DNA of 64,000 nucleotides, taken from VAZQ01 sp963725065. GTDB taxonomy: Bacteria > Pseudomonadota > Alphaproteobacteria > Rhizobiales > Xanthobacteraceae. How positions within the stretch are numbered: position 1 is the first letter of the stretch; the number at the start of each line of letters is the position of its first letter. The stretch covers positions 1 through 64,000 of the forward strand of contig CAVRXD010000018.1 of the NCBI GenBank assembly GCA_963725065.1. The letters run 5' to 3'. The translations under genes were made by a program, and so were the position numbers. Below the pieces are notes generated by a model that was not told where the DNA came from, searched no databases, and was given only the letters and a program-made list of their open reading frames with translations. This document shows positions 34,333 through 42,604 of the stretch, in pieces.

Positions 34333-35316
34333 ATGCACCGGATCGCGCTCGCCGCGCTGGTCCTGCTGGGCATGCTGGCGCAAGCCGCACAGGCCCCGCC
34401 GGCGCAGGCACAGGACGCCTATCCCAACCGGCCGATCAGGCTGGTCGTGCCCTATCCGGCCGGCGGGACAGCGGACGCCATGGCGCGTGCGCTCGGGCAG
34501 GAGCTCATGGTCGCCTGGGGTCAGCCGGTCGTGGTCGAGAACCGTCCCGGCGCAAGCACGATCATCGGCGCCGAATTTGTCGCGCGATCCGCGCCCGACG
34601 GTTACACGCTGCTGTTCACGACCGACTCCACGCTCACCATCAATCCGATGCTGCACAAGCAACTGTCGTATCAGCCGCAGAAGGATTTCGCGCCCATCAC
34701 CGTGATCGGTTATCAGGACCTGGTGCTGGTCGTGCACCCCTCGGTCCCGGCACGGACGCTCGAAGAGTTCGTCGCGCTGGCCAAGGCCAAGCCCGGCACG
34801 CTCAATTACGGATCGTTCGGCAACGGCAGCCAGCCGCATCTCGCCATGGAGATGTTCAGTCAGCTCGCCGGCATATCGCTCATGCATGTTCCATCCAAGG
34901 GCATCGCCCAGGTCTTGACCGATCTCCTGAGCGACACCGTGCAGACGGCGTTTGTCGGCGTATCCGCTGCCGGGCTGATCCGCGATGGCAAGGTGCGCGG
35001 CCTCGCGATGGGCGGCGATCAACGCTCGCCACTGTTCGGCGACGTCCCGACCTTCGCGGAGAAAGGCTACCCGCAAATGTACGCGCGCGCCTGGTGGGGC
35101 ATCGTCGCGCCGGCAGGCACGCCCGGTGACGTCATCGAAAAGCTCAACATCGGCCTCAACCGCGTGATCCGGGATCCGCAGTTCCAGGAGAAGCGCATGC
35201 TGCCGCAAGGGCTCGACCCGGCCGGCACCAGCCCGGCCGCGTTCGCCGAGCTCATCCGCGAAGACGCAAAGCGATGGGCCAAGGTGATCGAGCTCGCCGG
35301 CATCAGGCCGGAGTGA
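34333..35316 (+). CDS. Bug (TTT-type) solute-binding protein in the acyl-CoA cluster
   Basis: 327 aa. AAGGAGG precedes by five bases the ATG chosen; a GTG one codon earlier is too close. Signal peptide 1-26 (PPAQAQD), then YPNRPIRLVVPYPAGGTADA, ENRPGASTIIGAEFVARSAP and QKDFAPITVIGYQDLVLVV. Unlike the other Bug genes in the window it is embedded in a catabolic operon, 18 bases after the hydratase, which strongly suggests it captures the pathway's acid substrate. Confidence 0.93.
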   Translation: MHRIALAALVLLGMLAQAAQAPPAQAQDAYPNRPIRLVVPYPAGGTADAMARALGQELMVAWGQPVVVENRPGASTIIGAEFVARSAPDGYTLLFTTDSTLTINPMLHKQLSYQPQKDFAPITVIGYQDLVLVVHPSVPARTLEEFVALAKAKPGTLNYGSFGNGSQPHLAMEMFSQLAGISLMHVPSKGIAQVLTDLLSDTVQTAFVGVSAAGLIRDGKVRGLAMGGDQRSPLFGDVPTFAEKGYPQMYARAWWGIVAPAGTPGDVIEKLNIGLNRVIRDPQFQEKRMLPQGLDPAGTSPAAFAELIREDAKRWAKVIELAGIRPE

Positions 35317-35374
35317 CGCATTCCCTGCGCCCGACCGGTCCGCCGTCGTCCGAACATGCCTGAGGGAGGAGCGG

Positions 35375-36553
35375 ATGAAGCTGTTGCGCGGTTTTACCGT
35401 GCTGGATCTGGGGACATTCATCACGGCACCGTACGCCGCGATGCTGCTTGCCGAGCTCGGCGCCGACGTGATCAAGGTCGAGCGTCCGGAAGGCGGCGAC
35501 CCGTTTCGCTGGTTCGCCGGCGGCCTGTCGAGCCCGCATTTCCAAGCCCACAACCGGCACAAGCGCAGCGTCGCCCTGGACTATACGACGCCGGACGGAC
35601 TCAAGCTGCTGCATTCGCTCATCGAGCATGCCGACGCGCTTGTCATCAATGTGCGTCCAGGCGTGGAGCAGCGGCTCGGCATCGACGAAGGCACCCTGCG
35701 CCGTCTCAATCCAAAGCTCGTATTCTGCTTCATTACCGGTTTCGGCGCCGACGGCCCGTACGCGAACCGCCCTGCCTACGACAATGTCGGCCAGGCGCTC
35801 GCCGGCTGGCTCTCGCGCTTTCACGACACCGACGACGCCCGCGTGGCGGGCCCGGCCATCTCCGACGCGGCGACCGGGATCTTCGCCTGCCTTGGGATCG
35901 TCAGCGCACTGCTGGAGCGGACGAAGACCGGCGTGGGACGCAAGGTCGAAGTCAGCATGCTCGAAGCAACGCTTGCGCTCGCGGTCGAACCGCTCGCGCA
36001 TTATTTCGTGACCGGCGATGAACAGCCGTTCTATCTGCGCGGCGCGATGTCCCAGGCCTATATCCTCACCTGCAAGGACGGCAAACGCATCGCCCTGCAG
36101 ATGTCATCGCCGGACAAATTCTGGAAAGGCCTCGCCGCGGTCATCGAGTCGCCTGATCTGCTGCAGCGCTATCCCGACCGCAAACGCCGTGTCGACAGCT
36201 ATGAGGCCATCGGCCGCGAACTGGCTGCGATCTTCGCGACCAGACCCCGGGAAGAATGGCTCGAGCGCCTGGCGCAGCACGATGTGCCGTTCGCGCCCGA
36301 GCGCCGCTTGAACGAGCTCGACGAGGATCCGCAGGTGCGCCACCTCGATCTGTTCTACGAGCTCGACCACCCGGCGGCCGGCCCCGTCCGCTCCGTGCAT
36401 CGGGCCATCAGGTGCGATGGCAGCCGGGAGATCGATTTTCGCCCGCCGCCGACGCTCGGCGAGCACACGCGCGAGGTGCTGGCCGGACTGGGGCTCTCGG
36501 ATGACGAATTGCGCGGGCTCAGCAGCCAAGGCGTCATCAAGATGCAGACCTGA
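35375..36553 (+). CDS. Class III CoA-transferase (CaiB/BaiF family)
   Basis: 392 aa. N-terminal FTVLDLGTFITAPYAAMLLA (about 6-25), LGADVIKVERPEGGDPFRWF (about 29-48) and the catalytic Asp in ISDAATGIFACLGIVSALLE (about 166-185), the residue that forms the aspartyl-CoA anhydride. It moves CoA between carboxylic acids and so would activate the imported acid. Strong GGGAGGA site. Followed 11 bases later by an acyl-CoA dehydrogenase, a common pair. Confidence 0.93.
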   Translation: MKLLRGFTVLDLGTFITAPYAAMLLAELGADVIKVERPEGGDPFRWFAGGLSSPHFQAHNRHKRSVALDYTTPDGLKLLHSLIEHADALVINVRPGVEQRLGIDEGTLRRLNPKLVFCFITGFGADGPYANRPAYDNVGQALAGWLSRFHDTDDARVAGPAISDAATGIFACLGIVSALLERTKTGVGRKVEVSMLEATLALAVEPLAHYFVTGDEQPFYLRGAMSQAYILTCKDGKRIALQMSSPDKFWKGLAAVIESPDLLQRYPDRKRRVDSYEAIGRELAAIFATRPREEWLERLAQHDVPFAPERRLNELDEDPQVRHLDLFYELDHPAAGPVRSVHRAIRCDGSREIDFRPPPTLGEHTREVLAGLGLSDDELRGLSSQGVIKMQT

Positions 36554-36564
36554 CGGGCGGCAAC

Positions 36565-37716
36565 ATGGATTTCGGACTGAGCAGCGAACAACGGCTACTG
36601 GGCGAATCGGTGCGCAAGGTGATGGACCGGTTGGCCACGCCGCAATACGTGCGCCGCCTCGACAGCGAGGCGGCATATCCGTACGAGCTTTACGACGCCT
36701 GGACCGAGATGGGGCTGCTGCGCATGCCGTTTCCGGAAGCGCATGGCGGCCTCGGCGGCACCCTTCTGGACATGGTGATCATCGCCGAAGAGCTTGCGCG
36801 CAAGAGCTTCGACTTCTTCACCGCCTACGGCGCGAGCGTGTTCTGCGGCTTGAACCTGCTGCGCAACGGCTCACCCGAGCAATGCGCGCGCTATCTGCCG
36901 AAACTGCTCGCGGGCGAAATCCGGATGTGCGTGTCCATGTCCGAGCCCGACGCAGGGTCGGACACGGGCGCCATGCGCAGCACCGCACGCCGCGTCAACG
37001 AGACTTGGCGCATCAACGGACAGAAGCTGTGGTCGACAGGCGCCGGCGCCCGCGACACATTGATCAACGTCTACGTCAAGACCGACAGCAAGGCCCATTA
37101 CCGCGAGGGCATGTCGTTGTTCCTGGTCGCGAACGACACTCCCGGCGTCGAGCTCCGCAAGCTCGACATGCTGGGCCGGCGCTCGGTCGGCACCTACGAG
37201 ATTTTCTTCAACGATGTCGAAGCCGGAGACGAGCGCCTCGTCGGCGGCGTCAATCGCGGGTTTCAGTGCCTGCTCTCGGGCTTACAGACGGAGCGCATCA
37301 CCACCGCGGCCGGCTACTGTGGGGCGGCGCAGGCCGCGCTCGATCTCGCGGTCGACTACGCGAGGACCCGCAAGCAGTTCGGACGCCCGATCGGGTCGTT
37401 CCAGGCGATCGCCCATATGCTGGCCGACCTGCAGACCGAGGTCGATGCCGGCCGGCTGCTCATGCTGCGTGCGGCCTGGACCGCGACACGCGGCGAGGAT
37501 GCGCTGCGCGAAATCTCGATGGCCAAGCTGTTCGCTTCCGAGACCTACGTGAAGGTCGCTAATGCCGGCATGCAGGTGCTCGGCGCCAACGGCTACAACA
37601 TGGAATTCGATATGCAACGGCATTTCCGCGATGCCCGCGCCGCGACCATCGCGGCCGGCACCTCGCAGATTCAGCGCAACCTGATCGCAGGCCGCATGGG
37701 GCTCAAGGTGCAATAG
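36565..37716 (+). CDS. Acyl-CoA dehydrogenase
   Basis: 383 aa FAD enzyme. Middle domain signature CVSMSEPDAGSDTGAMRSTA (about 128-147) and INGQKLWSTGAG; C-terminal RKQFGRPIGSFQAIAHMLAD and the FAD-binding GTSQIQRNLIAGRM (about 366-379). The usual catalytic Glu before GTS (as in EGTSQIQ of MCAD) is Ala here (IAAGTSQIQR), so the base must be elsewhere, as in isovaleryl- or CaiA-like relatives, or the enzyme works as a reductase. Last gene of the plus arm; it would form the enoyl-CoA for the hydratase. Confidence 0.93.
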   Translation: MDFGLSSEQRLLGESVRKVMDRLATPQYVRRLDSEAAYPYELYDAWTEMGLLRMPFPEAHGGLGGTLLDMVIIAEELARKSFDFFTAYGASVFCGLNLLRNGSPEQCARYLPKLLAGEIRMCVSMSEPDAGSDTGAMRSTARRVNETWRINGQKLWSTGAGARDTLINVYVKTDSKAHYREGMSLFLVANDTPGVELRKLDMLGRRSVGTYEIFFNDVEAGDERLVGGVNRGFQCLLSGLQTERITTAAGYCGAAQAALDLAVDYARTRKQFGRPIGSFQAIAHMLADLQTEVDAGRLLMLRAAWTATRGEDALREISMAKLFASETYVKVANAGMQVLGANGYNMEFDMQRHFRDARAATIAAGTSQIQRNLIAGRMGLKVQ

Positions 37717-37790
37717 CAACGAACCCTGCCGTTATCGTCGAGCAAGCCGTCGCACCATTGGAGCCGACGGCTGTCGGCGGGAGGGCGCCC

Positions 37791-38588
37791 TCAGGGTGAT
37801 TTCTCCGCGAGAAACGTCTTCGCGGCCGCAACTGCCCCGTTCACACCGAGATCGTTGTGGCCGGCCCCGGGAAACCGGACGAAACGCTTCGGCGCATTGA
37901 TCAGCGCGTATAGCCGCTCGCCCAAAGCGATCGGCACGACGGCGTCCCTTTCGCCATGCAGCACCAGCACCGGCGCCGCAACCTTGCCGACCCGCAAGTC
38001 CGAGCGGAACTGGTCCTTCATCAACCAGCGCACCGGCACGAACCAATATCGTCGCGCGGCGATATCCACGGCCGAGGTGAAGGGAGATTCGAGAATGACG
38101 CGTGCGACCGGCTTGTCCGCCGCGAGCGCGACCGCAACCCCGGTGCCGAGCGATTCACCCCAGAGCACGATCCGATCCGCCGGGTAGCGCGCGAGCGCAA
38201 AGGCGTAGGCCGCCCCGGCGTCGGCGAGGAGACCGGATTCGCTCGGCCGCCCACTCGAGCCGCCGTAACCGCGGTAGCTCAACGCCACAAGCCCGCTGCC
38301 GTCGGCCGTGAGCGCACGAAAGCGCTCGACCCGCCCACGCAGCGAGCCGCCATTGCCGTGGAAATAGAGGATGACCGGTTGGTCGCCGCGTGGCGGCACA
38401 TGCCAGGCGATCACGCGCTCGCCGTCAGGCGTATCGAGCTCGATCTCCTGCGCCTCCGGCAGGCCGGCCATGGCCGGAGCCGTGCGCAAACGCTCCGGAA
38501 AGTACTGCATCGCGCGCTGCGTGAAGTAGAGCAGCGCCAGCAACCCGCCGTAGCAAACGAGGGCAATGATCAGGATCCATTTCAGCAT
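37791..38588 (-). CDS. Alpha/beta hydrolase, membrane-anchored (BEM46/ABHD13-like)
   Basis: 265 aa. Residues 4-24 are a transmembrane anchor (ILIIALVCYGGLLALLYF) followed by QRAMQYFPE typical of the ABHD13/Bem46 group. Oxyanion region YFHGNGGSLRGR (about 75-86), nucleophile elbow LWGESLGTGVA (Ser about 145), Asp in LHGERDAVVP and His in GAGHNDLG. A serine esterase or thioesterase of unknown substrate. Convergent with the acyl-CoA dehydrogenase and divergent from an MFS carrier. Confidence 0.9.
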   Translation of the reverse strand: MLKWILIIALVCYGGLLALLYFTQRAMQYFPERLRTAPAMAGLPEAQEIELDTPDGERVIAWHVPPRGDQPVILYFHGNGGSLRGRVERFRALTADGSGLVALSYRGYGGSSGRPSESGLLADAGAAYAFALARYPADRIVLWGESLGTGVAVALAADKPVARVILESPFTSAVDIAARRYWFVPVRWLMKDQFRSDLRVGKVAAPVLVLHGERDAVVPIALGERLYALINAPKRFVRFPGAGHNDLGVNGAVAAAKTFLAEKSP

Positions 38589-38667
38589 GTGCTCGATACC
38601 AAGGCGGCTTTACACGCACTTGTCAAAGCTTACAGTCCCGCGCGGATTCGCACGATGCGGGAAACAG

Positions 38668-39948
38668 ATGAAATCCAGACAGACGCTCCGGGTCATTGCC
38701 GCCGGCACGATCGGCAATGTGCTCGAGTGGTACGACTTTGCGATCTACGGCTATTTCGCGACGGCAATCGGCCGCCAGTTCTTCCCGCATGAGGATCCGG
38801 TAGCCCAGTTGCTTTCGGCGTTCGGCGTGTTTGCGCTCGGCTATCTGATGCGGCCGGTCGGCGGCGCGCTGATCGGCCATATCGGCGACCGGCTCGGACG
38901 GCGCGCCGCGCTGACCTTGTCGGTTGCCGCCATGGCGATCCCGACCTTTCTGATCGGACTGCTGCCGGGATACGCGACGCTCGGACTTCTGGCACCCATT
39001 GCGCTCACCTTGCTGCGCATGGTCCAGGGCCTTTCGGTCGGCGGGGAATATACCAGCTCGATGGTGTTCCTGGTCGAACGCGCACCGGAAGGCCGCCGTG
39101 GCCTGATGGGTGCGTTGACGTCGTGCGGGGCATGCGGCGGCATCCTGCTCGGGTCCGCCGTCGGCGCGGGCTTTGCGGCGATGATGCCGACCGCCGCGCT
39201 CGAATCCTGGGGATGGCGCATCCCTTTCCTGCTCGGGCTGGTGGTGGGCATCGCCGGCTACTTCCTGCGCCGGCACGTGCTCGATACGGTGCCCGCCGAG
39301 CCGCGCAAGCGCGCCCCGATCGTGGAAACCCTGCACGATCATTGGCGCATCGTTGTCGGATTCGCCGGCTTGTCCGTGTTCAACGCCGTCGGCTTCTATG
39401 TCAGCTTCGTCTATCTCGTGAGCTGGCTGCAGACCGCCGACGGCATAGCGCCCGCGCGCGCACTCGAAATCAACTCGATGAGCATGGCGCTCCTGCTCCC
39501 GCTCATGATCGCGACCGGGATCCTGTCCGACCGCATCGGCCGCAAACCGGTTCTGCTGGTCGCAACCGCGCTGGGCTTCGTCGGCGCGGTGCCGGCGTTC
39601 TGGCTGCTGAACCATCATTCGGTCCTGTTGGCATTCCTTGGCCAGCTCGTGCTGGTCGTGATGATCGGGACCTATGGCGGCACGCAGCCGAGCATCATGG
39701 TCGAGGCCGCGCCCGCGCCCGTGCGCTGCACGGCGGTGGGGCTCGGCTACAACATTTGCCTCGGAGTGATCGGCGGCCTGACGCCGCTCGCCGCCACCTG
39801 GCTGGTCAGCCGCACCGGCGACGAGATCTCGCCGGCATTCCTGATCATGGCGGCGGCCGCCGTGACTTTTGCGACCATTCTACGGTTTCGCGAGACCTAT
39901 CGCGCGCCTTTCGTCGGCAGTCCCGCCGCAGCCACCGCTTGTGCGTGA
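38668..39948 (+). CDS. MFS transporter, metabolite:H+ symporter type
   Basis: 426 aa, 12 predicted membrane helices. The MHS family start GNVLEWYDFAIYGYFATAIG (about 13-32) and the loop 2-3 motif RPVGGALIGHIGDRLGRRAA (about 64-83) are clear; a second GRKP-type motif follows TM8 (ILSDRIGRKPVLLVATALG). Relatives carry dicarboxylates, proline/betaine or aromatic acids with protons. ATG 38668 begins the conserved KSRQTLRVIAAG; an earlier in-frame start would overlap the divergent hydrolase gene. Likely a second uptake route for the adjacent pathway. Confidence 0.92.
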   Translation: MKSRQTLRVIAAGTIGNVLEWYDFAIYGYFATAIGRQFFPHEDPVAQLLSAFGVFALGYLMRPVGGALIGHIGDRLGRRAALTLSVAAMAIPTFLIGLLPGYATLGLLAPIALTLLRMVQGLSVGGEYTSSMVFLVERAPEGRRGLMGALTSCGACGGILLGSAVGAGFAAMMPTAALESWGWRIPFLLGLVVGIAGYFLRRHVLDTVPAEPRKRAPIVETLHDHWRIVVGFAGLSVFNAVGFYVSFVYLVSWLQTADGIAPARALEINSMSMALLLPLMIATGILSDRIGRKPVLLVATALGFVGAVPAFWLLNHHSVLLAFLGQLVLVVMIGTYGGTQPSIMVEAAPAPVRCTAVGLGYNICLGVIGGLTPLAATWLVSRTGDEISPAFLIMAAAAVTFATILRFRETYRAPFVGSPAAATACA

Positions 39949-40028
39949 TCGGTTCGGGGCACTCGTGACGTATCGGGAACTGTGATCGCCGGACGCCCGA
40001 TCGCTCCTGACCGACATCGCCGGTCCGG

Positions 40029-41147
40029 TCATAGCCGCAAGGCGGCTTCCGGCGGCACGTACTTCAGCTTCAGCGCATCCGCGACCGCACGATAGGTGAT
40101 CCTGCCTTCGTAGACGTTGAGCCCGTTGCGTAAATGGGGATCTTCGCCGAGCGCCCGGCGATAGCCCTTGTCAGCGAGCGCCAGCACGAACGGAAGCGTG
40201 ACATTGTTGAGGGCGAAGGTCGAGGTGCGCGCGACCGCGCCCGGCATGTTGGTGACGCAATAATGCACGACCTCATCGACGATGTAGGTCGGCGCCGAGT
40301 GCGTCGTCGGCCGCGAGGTCTCGGCACAACCGCCCTGATCGATCGCGATGTCCACGATGACGGAGCCGCTCTTCATGGCCTTGACGGTTTCGGCCGTGAT
40401 CAGCTTCGGGGCCGCGGCGCCCGGTATCAACACGGACGCAATGACGAGGTCGGCGCGCCGGCAAAGCGTCTCGATGGCATCGCTGGTGGAGAACACCGTC
40501 CGCACCCGCGCCCCGAGTTGGTTCGCGACGCGGCGCAACACCTCCGGGTTTCGGTCGATGACAGTGACCGTCGCCCCCATTCCCGCGCTGATCAATGCTG
40601 CGTTGGTGCCCGCAACGCCGCCGCCGAGCACGACCACGTCCGCGGGCGGCACGCCCGGAACGCCGCCAAGCAAGACCCCGCGGCCGCCGTTTTCCTTCTC
40701 CAGGCAACGGGCGCCGACATGCGGCGCCATGCGCCCGGCGACCTCCGACATCGGCATGAGCAAAGGAAGCGTGCCCTGGGGGCTCGTCACCGTCTCATAG
40801 GCAATCGCGATGACCCCCGAGGCCATCAGTTCGGTGGTCTGTTCCGGATCGGCGGCGAGATGCAGATAGGTGAAGAGGACTTGTCCCTGCCGGAGCTTCT
40901 TGCGCTCGACCGGCAGCGGCTCCTTGACCTTCACGATCAGCTCCCCGCGCCCGAACACCTGATCGGCATCCGAGACGATTTCCGCCCCGACCGCGCGGTA
41001 GTCGTCATCCGCAATGCCGGCGCCCAGCCCGGCGCTCCTTTCAACGATGACGTGGTGACCGTTCCGGGTCAGCTCGCGCACCGTCGAAGGCACAAGGCCC
41101 ACACGATATTCGCTGTCCTTGATTTCCCTAGGCACGCCGACGAGCAT
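40029..41147 (-). CDS. ald: Alanine dehydrogenase
   Basis: 372 aa. Interconverts L-alanine and pyruvate plus ammonia with NAD. N-terminal VGVPREIKDSEYRVGLVPST with the substrate Arg/Lys residues, FTYLHLAAD (His catalytic), and the NAD-binding VVLGGGVAGTNAALISAGMG (about 169-188). C-terminal NMPGAVARTSTFALNNVTLP is diagnostic. The start at ATG 41147 gives the family N terminus MLVGVPREIK; an in-frame GTG two codons earlier is also possible. Confidence 0.95.
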   Translation of the reverse strand: MLVGVPREIKDSEYRVGLVPSTVRELTRNGHHVIVERSAGLGAGIADDDYRAVGAEIVSDADQVFGRGELIVKVKEPLPVERKKLRQGQVLFTYLHLAADPEQTTELMASGVIAIAYETVTSPQGTLPLLMPMSEVAGRMAPHVGARCLEKENGGRGVLLGGVPGVPPADVVVLGGGVAGTNAALISAGMGATVTVIDRNPEVLRRVANQLGARVRTVFSTSDAIETLCRRADLVIASVLIPGAAAPKLITAETVKAMKSGSVIVDIAIDQGGCAETSRPTTHSAPTYIVDEVVHYCVTNMPGAVARTSTFALNNVTLPFVLALADKGYRRALGEDPHLRNGLNVYEGRITYRAVADALKLKYVPPEAALRL

Positions 41148-41334
41148 GGTCACGATCCCGAATGTTCATCCGTTTTACGCTCCGGACATCGAATTCCGGC
41201 AGGCACATTCCAGGTCTGAGATAGCATCATCGCGACGGCGGAACACTCGATCATTCAATCCGCCCCGCCGTGCTTGATTTCCGCCATCGGGTCGCGTTCC
41301 TTACGCCGAGAAGTGAGCCAGACAGGAGTGCCAC

Positions 41335-42246
41335 GTGAGCGAGGATCCGTATGCTGTCCTGGGCGTTAAGTCGGACGCACCGCAGGACGAGATCCGCACG
41401 GCCTACCGTGCACTGGCGAAGAAACTGCATCCGGACCTCAATCCCGGGAATCGTCAGGCCGAGGAGAAGTTCAAGCAGGTCTCCGCCGCCTACGACCTCG
41501 TGGGCGATGCGGAGAAGCGCGGGCGCTACGACCGCGGCGAAATCGACGCCTCTGGCAACGAACGGCCGCGTGAGCGTTACTACCGTGATTTCCAAGAGCC
41601 CGGCGCGGAAACCCACAGCTACAGCAACAACGAGGGCTACGCCGATTTCATGGACGAGGACGTCCTGCGCGAGATGTTCTCGCGCCGCGGCGGCGGAGCG
41701 CGGTTTCGCGCGCGGGGGCAGGACGCACTTTACCGGCTTCCAGTCGACTTCCTGGAGGCCATCAACGGCGCCACCAAACGCATCACCCTGCCCGATGGTG
41801 GCACCCTCGACGTCGTCATTCCCCCAGGGACCAGGGAAAAGCAGGTTCTGCGGCTGCGGGGAAAGGGCGGACCGGGACTCGGGGGCGGACCCGCGGGCGA
41901 TGCCCTGGTGGAGATCGAGGTTCAACCGCACAAGTTCTTCACGCGAGACGGCGACGACATCCGTCTCGAGCTTCCGATCAGCCTGCCGGAGGCGGTGCTG
42001 GGAGGGAAGCTCGATGTCCCCACGCCCACCGGCTCCGTGCGCATGACCGTCCCCAAAGGGGCCAATACCGGCACGGTGTTGCGGCTCAAGGGCAAAGGCG
42101 CGCGGCGCAACGACAAGAGTCATGGCGACGAATACGTGACCCTCAAGATCGTGCTGCCGGAACGGCTCGATCCTGAACTCGAGGAGTTCGCGCAACGCTG
42201 GCAGGCGGGCAAGGATCAGAATCCCCGCCAGCACCTTGAAGCCTGA
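41335..42246 (+). CDS. cbpA: DnaJ-class co-chaperone CbpA
   Basis: 303 aa type II DnaJ homologue. J domain 1-70 with the HPD motif in KKLHPDLNPGN, which stimulates DnaK ATPase; no zinc finger; linker with RRGGGARFRARGQ; two C-terminal beta domains that bind clients (LYRLPVDFLEAINGATKRIT, then LRLRGKGGPGLGGGPAGDAL). GTG start with AGGAG seven bases upstream. Paired with the modulator gene cbpM 17 bases downstream. GTG start and separation from dnaK suggest low, condition-dependent expression. Confidence 0.94.
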   Translation: MSEDPYAVLGVKSDAPQDEIRTAYRALAKKLHPDLNPGNRQAEEKFKQVSAAYDLVGDAEKRGRYDRGEIDASGNERPRERYYRDFQEPGAETHSYSNNEGYADFMDEDVLREMFSRRGGGARFRARGQDALYRLPVDFLEAINGATKRITLPDGGTLDVVIPPGTREKQVLRLRGKGGPGLGGGPAGDALVEIEVQPHKFFTRDGDDIRLELPISLPEAVLGGKLDVPTPTGSVRMTVPKGANTGTVLRLKGKGARRNDKSHGDEYVTLKIVLPERLDPELEEFAQRWQAGKDQNPRQHLEA

Positions 42247-42263
42247 ATGACTGGGAGGCTTGC

Positions 42264-42548
42264 ATGATCTCGATCCACGAATTCGTGATCCGCGCCCGGG
42301 TGGAGCAGCACGCGGTGGAGACCTGGATCGCAGCCGGATGGCTGGTTCCACCGCAAACCCACCCCGAGCCCCTGTTCTCCGACGTCGACCTCGCGCGGGC
42401 GCAACTCATTCGCGACCTGCGCGAGGACCTCGGCGTCAATGATGAAGGGGTCGCGGTGATCCTGCACTTGCTCGACCAGATGCACGGCCTGCGCGGGAGC
42501 ATGCAGGGCCTGCTCGCCGAGATCCGGGGCACGCGAACAAACCGATAA
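42264..42548 (+). CDS. cbpM: Chaperone modulator CbpM
   Basis: 94 aa, MerR-like helix-turn-helix fold. FVIRARVEQHAVETWIAAGW opens the family, then LVPPQTHPEPLFSDVDLARA and DLREDLGVNDEGVAVILHLL. CbpM binds the J domain of CbpA and inhibits its work with DnaK and DNA. GGGAGG ribosome site; operon with cbpA. Confidence 0.92.
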   Translation: MISIHEFVIRARVEQHAVETWIAAGWLVPPQTHPEPLFSDVDLARAQLIRDLREDLGVNDEGVAVILHLLDQMHGLRGSMQGLLAEIRGTRTNR

Positions 42549-42604
42549 TGTGAAGTGTCAGGCGCGCAGCGACCAGGCCGGGCGTGCGCTCGGTTGGCTC
42601 CAAG

